The position numbers and the translations under genes were made by a program. The notes beneath the pieces are model-generated. The model was not told the DNA's origin, made no database searches, and was given only the letters and a program-made list of their open reading frames with translations. Below are positions 7,656-17,026 of a stretch of 64,000 bases of DNA, in pieces (positions within the stretch are counted from its first letter, which is position 1; each line of letters opens with the position of its first letter). This DNA comes from Chitinophaga ginsengisegetis (GTDB lineage: Bacteria > Bacteroidota > Bacteroidia > Chitinophagales > Chitinophagaceae): the NCBI RefSeq assembly GCF_900168065.1, contig NZ_FUZZ01000008.1, positions 1 to 64,000 on the forward strand. The letters are read 5' to 3'.

Positions 7656-10600
7656 TTATTCCCTGTTACCAACAACCCTGCGACCACGGCCATTGTTATT
7701 GGGATTATTCAGGATATTTATATTCACCCGGATGTTGTCATGTGTTTGCAGATACTGATGCATGGTACTTTTAAACTGAAGCAACCTGGTAGCATTTTCC
7801 TGTATTCCTATACATCCCTGCGTACCAACAAACTCACCGCCGTCAGGATGAATCCTTAATAAACTTCTGTTAGTACTGAACAGCGGATTCAAATTCAGGC
7901 TAAAGCCAACACCATCGCGTGTCATTCCAGGGTTGGGATTGCCACTTCCGGGTCCCCTGTTTTGCAAATTGTCTGCCGTATATGCACCGTTTTCCGGAGA
8001 TCCGTTACCCCAGGGGCCTCCAATGGCCTGATAACTCGCCAAGGTGAGATGTCCTCCGTCATCAAACATCTGATTCACATTTAAGTTCCCATTTCCTTCC
8101 GCCGGATTAGCAGCATTCGCCTGACCGGTAAACTCCAGTCTTGTTTCTCCGGTAGCGAATGAAATAAGGTTCGTTCCTAATTTTGAGTCAACCGTAGAAA
8201 GTACATTATTAAATGCTGAAACGAACTGATTAGCATTCTCCTGTTTGGAAAGATCGTATCCTCCGGCCAAAGCCGCTCCCTGGGCTGCAATATACGCCAG
8301 CGCATCTACTCTCACGTTCTGCATGGCGCCTGCATTATTTACTGTACCAAGAACAGTACCATTAGATATATTATAGTAAACGGTTGTATCACCCAGAAAA
8401 TCGGTATTAAAAACAGGTCCGTTCTTCATGGCAGCATAGGGGCTTTCGCCTTCTATCGCCTTAGGGTCTATCTGTCTCCATCTTCCCAATTGAGGATCGT
8501 AATTCCGGTAGAATGCATCATACTGGTTCAGATCAAAGTCGTTGGTATGCTCTATCCCGTTAAACTTCAATTTATTTTCCGGATAAGCCGCTCCTTTTAT
8601 CGCGCCGGTACTTATCCCCGCCATCGTCAGCCCAAACGGATAATAATGTGTTTCCTCTATTAGTGCCCCCTGAATGTGGTTCACTGCCAGGTTATCAAAA
8701 AACGCGGCAATATTGCTTTCGTTGCTGGTATAAATATAAACATATCCGCTCTGCAACACAGGAATGGCATTTCCATTCGCATCGAGCCTTGTATAGGTTT
8801 TATAGGTGTCGGCGGCGCCCAGCGGTTCTGCTCCGCTGCCGTTGGTACTGCTGTAGGCAAACTGTTCATTGAGAAAAATCCAGTTCAGGTATGCTTTGGG
8901 CTTTGTGGTTTGCGCCGGGTTGTTGTTACTCATAAACCCGGTTACAGCCGGGTTGAAAAAGCTGCCATTGGTACCTGTTTGCGGCAGCGTTATTTTGCCG
9001 GCTCCCGGTCCGCTTGTAATAGTGGTGGCCAGGATAGATAAAATGTCGGCAAGCGGACTTTGCTGCGTAGCGCCGGTGGCAGATCCCCGCCACCACATAT
9101 CACAACGGAGCTCAATTTTATCGCCGGCCATTACCTTCAGCAATATTCCGGGCCCCACTTTCCGGTCGCCGGCCACACTGCTTAGCTTTGTCCAATAGTT
9201 ATTGGGATTTGTGGTGCCATTGGCAGGAGGATTCGACGTATTTGATTTCAATTCGCGTACAGAAGGCGTTACGGTATAATCCGTGTTGGAATAGTAGGGT
9301 ATATAGTTATTCGGATCTGCCAGGTTATTTTTATCGGTGACGTTTTCCATACTTGCTATTGGGTAATTGATCCGTTTCACTTCTTCCGTAAGTATCATCC
9401 GTACATTTCCCAGGTGATCTTTCAGAAAATAATCATACACCAGGGTGGTTCCTCCTGTTGGAATGGTATTACGGATGCGGCCTTCTTCATGCCCCATGAA
9501 TTGCAGGACCAGCGGGCCTGTTCCTTTCTGTTCATATACCGCCCCGCCTATGTAATAAGTATTGGTGATGGTGCTGCCTTCCGTTACACTCTTTTTCCAT
9601 TTATTTCCGGAGGCGTCATAAGTGTAAGCGATCATTCCTTTTCCTGATACCGGTATTGCAGCCGGCAGATTCAGATGATTGTAAGAGATGGCACTGGTAA
9701 TCCCTTTATTCTTATCGATGGTGAGGTTACCATTACCGTCGTAGGTATAGTCGGTGGTAGTTTTGGTAGACGCATTGTACTTAAAATCGCCCAGGGTGCT
9801 CGTATTGTCGTTAAATGCGTCTGTAACGGCCTGTATGCGGTTTGTGTTGGGAATATAGGTATAAGACAGGTCGTCGAGCTGGCTGCTGGCATTTAACTTC
9901 AGGCCCCATTGCTGCATCCGGAGAATATTTCCGTTGGCGTCGTAAGCGGTGGCCGGATCAGCACCGGTACTTCCCATTTTAACGGTATAATTAACCAGGC
10001 TGTTGTTCCAGGCGCCGTCACTGTTTCGCTGCTCAAATCCAGCTGTCAGCAGGCGGCTGAGCGGATCATAACTGAAATCATATTTCCGGGGAACGCCATC
10101 TCCCACCGACCGCCAAACGATTCCGCTGATGTTACCGTTTAATTGTTGTCCCAGGTAATTCCTGGTAGATGCGTTGGCAAGTTTATCGTATCCCAGGTCA
10201 AAGCCAAACCAGTTACCTGATCCAGGTGTTGATGGGGCGGACGGATTGGTAAAATCCCTGTTCACACCTAACAGCCATCCCCTGATATTATACGTTGAAT
10301 TTTGCGTTTCAAGTGGAGTGGAGCCAGCCGGCTTTGTTCCTATCTTTTTACTTTTTATTTGCCCCAGGGCATCATAGGCCACTTCCAAAATAGTTTTGTA
10401 AGACGTCATTGCCCCACTGTTCACGGTAGTGTTGCTGATGGCCTTCTCCGCTTTCACAAGCCGGTTCAGGTCATCGTAAGTCAGTTTAGTTAACAGAATG
10501 GTGGTTTGCGCACCAGCCCCGGCGATTACCTGCCGTTGTACAGTGATCAGGGGCTGATTGTTAAAAGTATATTGGGTGGTGGTAACATCAAGACCGCCGC

Positions 10601-12119
10601 TCAGGTTTTTACTTTGCACCTGTATGGTTCTTCCCTGTTTATCATAGTAGGTAGCGGTATACAGCCAGGTAGTGGTTCCAAGTACTTTTACCCTTCCACC
10701 TGTAACCATTCCCTGTGTAGCGGTTGTTGAAGTAACAGCCTGCGGGTAGGGCCAGGCGGTATTGCTGGCAGCGGAAAAATAACTGTTATCTCCTGTAAAG
10801 AAACCTGCATTCAATCCATGCCCGGAGTAAGCTGTTGCTGTCAGAAAATCATAGTTATCATAAAAAGTGCTGCTCAGTTCTTCGAGTCCGGAGGTACCTG
10901 CTGCGGGATAATTACCGGCAGTTCCATTTGGAATGAGCGCTGTGGCGGTAATATGAGCTGCAAAAGTGGTAGCGGTGGTCCATATACCGGTGGCAATGGG
11001 CCGGTTCCGGCTATCATACTGGAAGTATTCCCATTTCCCGCTTCCCAGTATAGCGTCCTGTCTGAGTACCAACCTGTCGCGGCTGTCGTATACAAGGTAT
11101 TGTGCACCGGCGCCGGGGATCTTTTTTATGATCTGTCGTCTCTTTGCATCGTATTCGTACCGGAAACACTGCTCGGCCAATATGGTGGCATCCGTAAGCA
11201 CCCAATTTGCAGAGATCAGTTCAACGCCTTTGGGTTGTATCACGCAGCGCAGCATTTTAAAATCATCATAAATGTAATAGGTGTTCAGCCAGCCGGTATG
11301 CGCGCTTCCCGTTCCTGCGTCGGATGCGGTAAGCTGCACTTTTTTCAGTACTACTTTACCTTCTTTGTCTTTGAACTCAATGACCTGTTTGCCATGCTCA
11401 TTTATCTGGATCGTTTTGAACAGAGTTCCCGGAGGATAAGTTGTTGTGGTAGCATAAGTACTTAGTCCTCCCACCGCCGCTATGGTTACGGTCCAGTACC
11501 TCACGGCATCAGTTGCGGTATTCACCAGGTACCGGCTTGTAATGTTTTTCTTTGTGGTAGATTCTGTGCCTACCCAACTATTGCCGGGGGCATATACTTC
11601 CGTGGCGCGGCTCAGGGGAGACAGTTCAAAATTCGTTTTACCATAAAAAAAAGTTTCCCCCGGATACTCTCCCTGGGAGAAGGTGGCTTGTTGTTCAAAT
11701 GGATTTTTTTTGAAGTTCCCATCCGAAATGGAAGTATTGCCATTTGTATTATTGGCAGCAAAAGGCAAAAAAGAATATACTTCTCTTCCGTATACGTCAT
11801 ATGTTCTGGCAGTTACCAGGTCCACAGCTGCTGTGGAAGATAACGGGCTTGCGGGATCAGTAATGAGAGAAGCTTTCTTCTGCACCAGTTCAAATGGCCG
11901 GCCAAGACCATCAATATACTGCGTTGTGACTTTGGCATCCCTCAACGGAAGTGTATTCAGAATGGTGGGATTCATTTGGGGAGAGGTTGCCGTAACAGTA
12001 TAAATAGTATTCCCATCCTGTACGGTATAGGGGGCGGGTGCTTGTGCCAGCATTTCTTTTGCGGGGATCATCATTAATAATCCGGTCAGAAAGCCGAGGT
12101 ATGTTTTGAATAAGTTCAT
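7656..12119 (-). CDS. RHS-repeat core protein with L,D-transpeptidase-like C-terminal tip
   Basis: I place the start at the ATG at 12119 (1487 residues), because it gives a signal peptide ending AKEMLAQ; the open frame runs 38 codons further upstream into the preceding gene's end. The N-terminus matches the DUF6443 type (QYIDGLGRPFELVQKKAS). Many YD repeats follow, then the RHS core: KDHLGNVR and YDAFYRNYDPQLGRWRQIDP, which closes the shell. After the core comes a variable 245-residue tip (about 1243-1487), as in polymorphic toxins. Its end has RIHPDGG followed by GTQGCIGI, with His1424 and Cys1436. This His...[ST]xGCI pattern is that of YkuD/Tlde1-like L,D-transpeptidases and carboxypeptidases that attack peptidoglycan. 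The toxin role is inferred from architecture. The candidate immunity gene follows at 7079-7645. Confidence 0.88.
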   Translation of the reverse strand: MNLFKTYLGFLTGLLMMIPAKEMLAQAPAPYTVQDGNTIYTVTATSPQMNPTILNTLPLRDAKVTTQYIDGLGRPFELVQKKASLITDPASPLSSTAAVDLVTARTYDVYGREVYSFLPFAANNTNGNTSISDGNFKKNPFEQQATFSQGEYPGETFFYGKTNFELSPLSRATEVYAPGNSWVGTESTTKKNITSRYLVNTATDAVRYWTVTIAAVGGLSTYATTTTYPPGTLFKTIQINEHGKQVIEFKDKEGKVVLKKVQLTASDAGTGSAHTGWLNTYYIYDDFKMLRCVIQPKGVELISANWVLTDATILAEQCFRYEYDAKRRQIIKKIPGAGAQYLVYDSRDRLVLRQDAILGSGKWEYFQYDSRNRPIATGIWTTATTFAAHITATALIPNGTAGNYPAAGTSGLEELSSTFYDNYDFLTATAYSGHGLNAGFFTGDNSYFSAASNTAWPYPQAVTSTTATQGMVTGGRVKVLGTTTWLYTATYYDKQGRTIQVQSKNLSGGLDVTTTQYTFNNQPLITVQRQVIAGAGAQTTILLTKLTYDDLNRLVKAEKAISNTTVNSGAMTSYKTILEVAYDALGQIKSKKIGTKPAGSTPLETQNSTYNIRGWLLGVNRDFTNPSAPSTPGSGNWFGFDLGYDKLANASTRNYLGQQLNGNISGIVWRSVGDGVPRKYDFSYDPLSRLLTAGFEQRNSDGAWNNSLVNYTVKMGSTGADPATAYDANGNILRMQQWGLKLNASSQLDDLSYTYIPNTNRIQAVTDAFNDNTSTLGDFKYNASTKTTTDYTYDGNGNLTIDKNKGITSAISYNHLNLPAAIPVSGKGMIAYTYDASGNKWKKSVTEGSTITNTYYIGGAVYEQKGTGPLVLQFMGHEEGRIRNTIPTGGTTLVYDYFLKDHLGNVRMILTEEVKRINYPIASMENVTDKNNLADPNNYIPYYSNTDYTVTPSVRELKSNTSNPPANGTTNPNNYWTKLSSVAGDRKVGPGILLKVMAGDKIELRCDMWWRGSATGATQQSPLADILSILATTITSGPGAGKITLPQTGTNGSFFNPAVTGFMSNNNPAQTTKPKAYLNWIFLNEQFAYSSTNGSGAEPLGAADTYKTYTRLDANGNAIPVLQSGYVYIYTSNESNIAAFFDNLAVNHIQGALIEETHYYPFGLTMAGISTGAIKGAAYPENKLKFNGIEHTNDFDLNQYDAFYRNYDPQLGRWRQIDPKAIEGESPYAAMKNGPVFNTDFLGDTTVYYNISNGTVLGTVNNAGAMQNVRVDALAYIAAQGAALAGGYDLSKQENANQFVSAFNNVLSTVDSKLGTNLISFATGETRLEFTGQANAANPAEGNGNLNVNQMFDDGGHLTLASYQAIGGPWGNGSPENGAYTADNLQNRGPGSGNPNPGMTRDGVGFSLNLNPLFSTNRSLLRIHPDGGEFVGTQGCIGIQENATRLLQFKSTMHQYLQTHDNIRVNINILNNPNNNGRGRRVVGNRE

Positions 12120-12204
12120 CAATACAACTTTTATTAATTTCAAATCGGTATAGGCAACATAGGAGAATGGAATAGGTTCCCCTCCTTTGATTTTTATGAT
12201 TCCG

Positions 12205-13644
12205 TCAGAAGTTGTATCCCCACCGGAACACAAGTGCGCGGTTTCCTGCAGTCTGAAGGAAATCCCATAGCAGCTGTAGTTTGGCCGTTTTCTTCTGGTA
12301 TTGGATCTTTTTGGATACGCCGATCAAACCTGATGTTTGCCAGGCGAGGTTTCTCAGTTCCGCTATGCTTTCAAAACGGGACCAATAGTTTTGTTCAAAC
12401 CCGCCGCTGATCCATATATTTCCCAGGAATGCGCTCTTCCCTTTGCCGGGCGCCGCGAGTTTCCAATCCAGGTAGCTGCGCAGGCCGATCCCATCATGGG
12501 TGAAGTTTATTTTGTTCCACGCTTCACCCATACTAAATTTATAGGCCACTCCAATACCTGTTACCAGGCGGTCGTTCAGCCGGTATCCGAGTGAAACCGC
12601 GAGGTCATTACTGGCGGGAAACTGATACGCCCTCCGCTTACCAGTTTGCAGATCAAATCCATATTCCAGTCTTTTTAGAAAAGGTTTGGTACGCTGACTA
12701 TTCTCTTTAAAGGCAGCTTCATCATCAGGCATTCCTGCTGACCTTAATGAGGTTATTTTATTCCTGATGTCCGTGAAACCAGTACCTGGTGCTACTGCCT
12801 GGGTGGCCAATTGCTGTTCCAGGTTTTCGGCGGCGGGTCCAAGCCGCTGTTGCAGCAATGTTTGTAAAGTGGCGCGGGTTTGCATACCGTTTACTGCTAT
12901 CGCCGCCATATCCGGCGCACCATTGGTCTGCATTCCAAACAAAGACGACAACTGGCTGTTTTCCCGCAGGAACTGCTGAAATACCGGCACTTTATTGAGG
13001 GCCTTTAACGCTGCGGTTTCCAGGGCTGCGGGCTTATTCAGTTCTTCCTTCCATTGTTGGAGGCGGCTCTTATAATAAAAAAGCTCCTTTGAGTATTTTG
13101 CCGCGGCGCCTTTGATGCCTCGTAATTGCGGAAACTGCTCTCTCAAACTATTCAGCATCGTTGCCCTCTCTGCCAGGAAGCCGTTTACACTTTCCCCCTT
13201 GAGCCAGTCGCCCTTTAGTCCTTCTATACTTTTCAGGGTCTTACTTAAATTATCTTTCCCGCCGGGTGAGGCGCTTAAAAAACTAACCAGGCACTGAAGA
13301 GAATCCAGCCGTGGAATATATGGGCCCTGTCCTTCTCTTTTTTCAGGGTTGAATTTCACCAGCAGGGCTGCATAGGCATCTTTTGTGCGCTGCAGGTAGT
13401 TCATGGCAGCGGTACTGTCCACTTCCTGTAACTGCCGGCCAACTTTGGCTTCCACTAACTGTAGCTTTGCGATCAGCTTCAGCTGTTTACGCCTTAGCGT
13501 GGCGGAAAGGGACTGCTGCTCTTCTATCGCCTTAGCTATGCGATGGTGAGTTTTCTCCGGGAGAACGACTGTGGTGTCCATTCTTTGCCCGTAAGCAGGG
13601 AATACCCACAATAAAATCAATAACCATTTTATCCGCATCATCAT
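12205..13644 (-). CDS. exported coiled-coil/beta-barrel-like protein, first gene of the RHS locus
   Basis: 479 residues with a signal peptide (about 1-19, ending PAYGQ). Residues 30-300 are mostly helical and rich in Gln, Leu and Lys (coiled-coil character). The last 150 residues alternate polar and apolar residues (LAVSLGYRLNDRLVTGIGVAYKF and similar strands) and end in an aromatic residue (RWGYNF), the C-terminal signature of outer-membrane beta-barrels. It lies 85 bases upstream of the RHS-core gene and probably shares its transcript. A helical periplasmic part plus a small barrel suggests an outer-membrane anchor or export partner for the RHS proteins. That role is inference; I do not recognise the family. 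Confidence 0.8.
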   Translation of the reverse strand: MMMRIKWLLILLWVFPAYGQRMDTTVVLPEKTHHRIAKAIEEQQSLSATLRRKQLKLIAKLQLVEAKVGRQLQEVDSTAAMNYLQRTKDAYAALLVKFNPEKREGQGPYIPRLDSLQCLVSFLSASPGGKDNLSKTLKSIEGLKGDWLKGESVNGFLAERATMLNSLREQFPQLRGIKGAAAKYSKELFYYKSRLQQWKEELNKPAALETAALKALNKVPVFQQFLRENSQLSSLFGMQTNGAPDMAAIAVNGMQTRATLQTLLQQRLGPAAENLEQQLATQAVAPGTGFTDIRNKITSLRSAGMPDDEAAFKENSQRTKPFLKRLEYGFDLQTGKRRAYQFPASNDLAVSLGYRLNDRLVTGIGVAYKFSMGEAWNKINFTHDGIGLRSYLDWKLAAPGKGKSAFLGNIWISGGFEQNYWSRFESIAELRNLAWQTSGLIGVSKKIQYQKKTAKLQLLWDFLQTAGNRALVFRWGYNF

Positions 13645-13692
13645 AACGGGAGTTGGTAAAGGGTAAAATCTCGCTTAATCATCTTACAACAA

Positions 13693-13778
13693 TTAAACAC
13701 TTTGTACAGGGTAATCGATACCTACACAGGGTATAAAATCAGGTATCAGTAAATAATATAACCATTATAAGTGTTTAA
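13693..13778. promoter_or_regulatory. nested dyads and direct repeats upstream of the RHS locus
   Basis: Within 50-135 bases upstream of the leftward 12205-13644 gene lie an outer inverted repeat TTAAACACTT (13693-13702) / AAGTGTTTAA (13769-13778), an inner inverted repeat GATACCT (13717-13723) / AGGTATC (13741-13747), and a direct repeat ACAGGGTA at 13706 and 13726, exactly 20 bases apart (two helical turns). Direct repeats with this spacing suit a dimeric regulator, for example of the LytTR type. The rest of the 415-base gap (13645-14059) shows no gene, and I saw no clear TAnnTTTG promoter element in it. Confidence 0.45.
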
Positions 13779-14059
13779 CTGACGATTAAAAAAATTCCGA
13801 TAGCTTTTCCATTCTAAATTTCAAGTTTCAAATAAGAGACGAATAAAAACTGTAGAAGGTTTCAGACAAAGGTTCAGGACATTGGTGCTATGATCAGGGC
13901 ACATCAGGGATAACACTTGCTACGTACAAACTCCCTCATAACACAACAAATGAAACATTAATTTTTCATATTTACAATAGCTTGCCCAAGGATTTCCTGC
14001 GATATTTATCAAGATACCCCAGATCAGGGGGAAAACATTTATAGGAGGCCGGGATTACA

Positions 14060-15046
14060 CTAAACTACCGTTTGGGTTTTATATTGATTCCTGTACTCTA
14101 CCGGCGTAGACCCGGTAATTCTCTTAAATACTGTTCTGAAGGTTTTTAAGTCGTTATACCCTACTCTATATGTAATAGCTGCAATATTCGTTTCACCGGC
14201 CTCAAACGCCTTTTTCGCCGCTTCTACTTTTATTCTCTGGATAAACTCTATCGGGCTCAATGATGTAGCGCTTTTAAACCGGCGGATAAAATTCCGTTTG
14301 CTCATATTTACCTGCCTGGCGATTTGCTCCACTGAAATATCAGATTCAAACTTCTTCTCGATATAACTTTGCGCCTGATGAATTTCATCATCGTTGTGCT
14401 GGCGGCGTCCTGAAAAAACAGTGAAGATACTTTGCGAGGTTCGTCCGTAATCCAGGGCATAGAATTTACTTAACTCTACCGAAATCTCTTTGCCGCAGTT
14501 CTTCTCTATAAAATATAACAAGGCATTTAATGATGAAAATCCACCGCCGCCGGTAATAATTGCTTTTGAATGGGTAACAACATGATCGGCTTTAAACTTT
14601 ATTAACGGGTACCTTTGCTGCAAATCTTCTATGGCGCCCCAATGGGAGGTAGCCGGCATGCCATCCAGCAAGCCGCATTCTGCCAGGAAATAAGCGCCGG
14701 TGCAAAGACTGATGATCTCCGCTTTACTATTATATTTTTCCTTTATCCAGCCAAGCAGTTTCTTGTTTTTGGAGAGCAAAGAATTTATGTCCGTCAGATC
14801 CGTACCCATTGGCGGGATGATCACGATATCGGTATCAAATTCGTCTGATATGGTTTTACTGCAATAAAACTGTAGGGGCATATTTAACGCTGCACTCTTC
14901 AAACGGGTTCCGATCAGCTCTATCTGAAAAGGAATGGGGTCCCCTTTCTTTACAGCGGCTTCATTGGCGCTGGTCAACAGGGCTGTGGTATTGGCTACCG
15001 CCGTTGGCAATACATCGTCATATATTATAATGGAAATATGTTTCAT
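14060..15046 (-). CDS. GlxA-type AraC-family transcriptional regulator
   Basis: 328 residues in two parts: a DJ-1/PfpI-like domain (about 1-190) and an AraC-type double helix-turn-helix (about 220-320, with IARQVNMSKRNFIRRFKSATSL and ITYRVGYNDLKTFRTVFKRI). In the first domain the nucleophile-elbow position is kept as SLCTGAYFLAECGLLDG (Cys115). In GlxA-type regulators this domain usually senses a ligand rather than acting as an enzyme. The gene is divergent from the DUF1569 gene at 15171-15623 with 124 bases between, a normal place for regulation of the neighbour and itself. The effector is unknown. Confidence 0.9.
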   Translation of the reverse strand: MKHISIIIYDDVLPTAVANTTALLTSANEAAVKKGDPIPFQIELIGTRLKSAALNMPLQFYCSKTISDEFDTDIVIIPPMGTDLTDINSLLSKNKKLLGWIKEKYNSKAEIISLCTGAYFLAECGLLDGMPATSHWGAIEDLQQRYPLIKFKADHVVTHSKAIITGGGGFSSLNALLYFIEKNCGKEISVELSKFYALDYGRTSQSIFTVFSGRRQHNDDEIHQAQSYIEKKFESDISVEQIARQVNMSKRNFIRRFKSATSLSPIEFIQRIKVEAAKKAFEAGETNIAAITYRVGYNDLKTFRTVFKRITGSTPVEYRNQYKTQTVV

Positions 15047-15170
15047 AACCAGGGGGCATTACATCATCAAATCTATACAAAAAAATGGCACAAAATGCAC
15101 CTTTCATTGTCACGTTTGCACAGTGACCGTCTTCCGGCTCCGTCCTACTTTTACATCAAAACCAGAAGTT

Positions 15171-15623
15171 ATGAAAACAATATTCGACAACGCAACCAGG
15201 GAAGAATTGATCAGCAGGATTAATTTACTTACTAAAAATCATACTGCCCAATGGGGTAAAATGAATGTTTACCAAATGACGAAGCATTGCACGATATGGA
15301 ACAATTGGGTGTTAGGAAAAAATCAATCCGTTTATACACAGGGGTTATTAGGGTGGATATTTGGCAAAATGGCGCTGAAGGGCCTGGTAGGAAATGAAAA
15401 ACCAATGAAAAGGAATATGCCCGCCGGATCGGCTTTTCTTACAAAAGAAAAGAACGGAGATGTAGAACTTCAAAAAAAGATCTGGATAGAACAGGTGACG
15501 GAATATGGGCACTTCTCAAATCCAGGCTTTATTCACGACTTCTTTGGCAAAATGAAGGTAGATGAAATTGGCATTCTTGCTTATAAACATTTTGACCATC
15601 ATTTGCGGCAGTTTAATGTGTAG
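15171..15623 (+). CDS. DUF1569-like small protein
   Basis: 150 residues from the ATG at 15171; the frame is open further upstream, but those codons overlap the divergent promoter region and the family begins near MKTIFDNATREELISRI. DUF1569 proteins are DinB-like helical bundles of about 150 residues. Characteristic segments are WGKMNVYQMTKHC, the NMPAGSAFLTKE region and FDHHLRQF at the end. The retained His in KHC and DHHLRQF could form the DinB-type metal site. Transcribed away from the GlxA regulator, which may control it. Cytoplasmic; function unknown. Confidence 0.82.
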   Translation: MKTIFDNATREELISRINLLTKNHTAQWGKMNVYQMTKHCTIWNNWVLGKNQSVYTQGLLGWIFGKMALKGLVGNEKPMKRNMPAGSAFLTKEKNGDVELQKKIWIEQVTEYGHFSNPGFIHDFFGKMKVDEIGILAYKHFDHHLRQFNV

Positions 15624-15733
15624 GGCTGGACTTCAAAATCCACCCCGATTTATGGCTCAAACCGGACAATACTTTGTAAATTCACTTTTTATTCTGCGTT
15701 AGCAGAAACTATATATAAAAACTGCAAAAACAA

Positions 15734-16492
15734 ATGAAAGTCGCCATAAAAACACTATTAATAATTGTATTTTCCGTAACAACCCTGCATTGCTACGCTC
15801 AAAAAAATAATCCGTTTAAGCCCAAAGTTGTTTATAAATCTGATGATTTGATTGTAACGCAAATTTCAAAAAACTCGTTCGAACACACTTCATTTTTACA
15901 AACGGACGATTTTGGAAACGTTCCTTGTAACGGTCTGATTGTGAGTAATAGTAATGAGGCAATTGTTTTTGACACGCCAACCAACGACAAAAGTTCTGAA
16001 GAGCTGATCAAGTGGATAAAAGAGACCCTTCATTGCAAAATAAATGCGATTATTCCTACTCATTTTCACGACGATTGCTTAGGTGGGCTAAAAGCATTTG
16101 ATAACAACAACATTCCTTCCTATGCGTATTTCAAAACAATAGCACTCGCCAAAGAAAATAATTTTCCTGTCCCCAAAAACAGTTTCAGAGATTCCCTGAT
16201 TCTTAAGGTGGGCAATAAAAATATCATTGCAAAATTTTTCGGGGAAGGTCATACAAAAGATAATGTTGTAGGTTATTTCCCCAGCGAAAATATAATGTTT
16301 GGAGGGTGCTTAATAAAAGAACCCGATGCCAGTAAAGGATATTTGGGAGATGCCAATGTTGCAGCCTGGTCAAATACCGTTGAAAAAGTTAAACAGGAAT
16401 ATCCCAATGTAAAAATTGTTATTCCTGGTCATGGAGAATATGGAAACAAAAAATTACTTGATTATACCATTAACCTGTTTAAGACTAAATAA
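15734..16492 (+). CDS. subclass B1 metallo-beta-lactamase
   Basis: 252 residues with a signal peptide (about 1-22, ending CYAQ), so periplasmic. Class B1 enzymes hydrolyse most beta-lactams, carbapenems included, with two zinc ions. All six ligands are present in order: H110, H112 and D114 in THFHDDCLGG, H173 in GEGHTKDN, C192 in FGGCLIK, and H233 in PGHGEYG. Length and motif order fit the chromosomal enzymes of Bacteroidota (BlaB/IND-like), but the particular subfamily cannot be named by eye. The coding sequence is visibly more AT-rich than its neighbours. No IS or integron signs adjoin it. The region up to 16692 holds only the PadR promoter. Confidence 0.93.
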   Translation: MKVAIKTLLIIVFSVTTLHCYAQKNNPFKPKVVYKSDDLIVTQISKNSFEHTSFLQTDDFGNVPCNGLIVSNSNEAIVFDTPTNDKSSEELIKWIKETLHCKINAIIPTHFHDDCLGGLKAFDNNNIPSYAYFKTIALAKENNFPVPKNSFRDSLILKVGNKNIIAKFFGEGHTKDNVVGYFPSENIMFGGCLIKEPDASKGYLGDANVAAWSNTVEKVKQEYPNVKIVIPGHGEYGNKKLLDYTINLFKTK

Positions 16493-16639
16493 TAGCATGA
16501 GTGCGGGTCATGCAATATCCGCATAACATCTTCAGGTAACCGAGTTGCACAATTCTCACCAGGGCGACCATGATGCCTGATCTTCCCTCTCCCGTCAATT
16601 AAGGAGACTTATAAATCGCTCCAATTAATTATTCACCTT

Positions 16640-16670
16640 TTGTATGTATAATACAAATGTTTTTACATAC
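16640..16670. promoter_or_regulatory. candidate PadR operator
   Basis: Just upstream of the padR-like gene two overlapping dyads are seen: TTGTAT (16640-16645) / ATACAA (16651-16656), and GTATGTA (16642-16648) / TACATAC (16664-16670). PadR proteins commonly bind ATGTAT/ATACAT-type dyads in their own promoter. A TATAAT-like element (16647-16652) lies inside, so binding would block transcription. Confidence 0.55.
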
Positions 16671-16692
16671 ATTTACGTAATTAATATCGGAA

Positions 16693-17025
16693 ATGAAAGG
16701 TACAAACCTCGGAGAATTCGAAGAACTGGTGCTACTCACCGTTGCAGCGTTGATAAACGAGGCATATAGCGTAGCGATATGTGATGAGCTCTCGGATCAT
16801 ACCGGCCGTTCGGTGAAACTTGGCGTAGTGCATGCGGTACTCAACCGTCTTGAAGAAAAGGGGCTTGTGAAAAGTGAGCTGGGTGAAGCAACGAAGGCCC
16901 GTGGCGGCAAACGCAAAAGGTTCTATCAGCTTACCATGCAGGGAAAGGCAGCATTGGTCAATGCCAAATCGATGCGCGATGAGCTGTGGGCAAGGATCCC
17001 GGCGCTTGTCTGGAAAAAAATGTAG
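16693..17025 (+). CDS. PadR-family transcriptional regulator
   Basis: 110 residues, the size of the short PadR type. The winged-helix segment runs from LGEFEELVLLTVAALINEAYSV through VHAVLNRLEEKGLVKSELGEA to KRKRFYQLTMQGKAAL. Such proteins repress their own operon and a nearby transporter until an effector or drug is bound. The stop lies one base before the ATG of the ABC permease gene at 17027, so the two genes are co-transcribed and probably translationally coupled. The dyads at 16640-16670 are the likely operator. The PadR/large MacB-permease pair is a recurring arrangement in Bacteroidota and Acidobacteria. Confidence 0.92.
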   Translation: MKGTNLGEFEELVLLTVAALINEAYSVAICDELSDHTGRSVKLGVVHAVLNRLEEKGLVKSELGEATKARGGKRKRFYQLTMQGKAALVNAKSMRDELWARIPALVWKKM

Positions 17026-17026
17026 C

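Noticed and set aside
10818..11465. 215-codon rightward open frame
   Set aside because: Antisense to the RHS-core gene; Cys/Ser-rich shadow of the Gly/Thr/Tyr-rich repeats.
12120..12233. upstream extension of the RHS-core protein by 38 codons
   Set aside because: The extension overlaps the end of the previous gene and would hide the signal peptide that starts at 12119.
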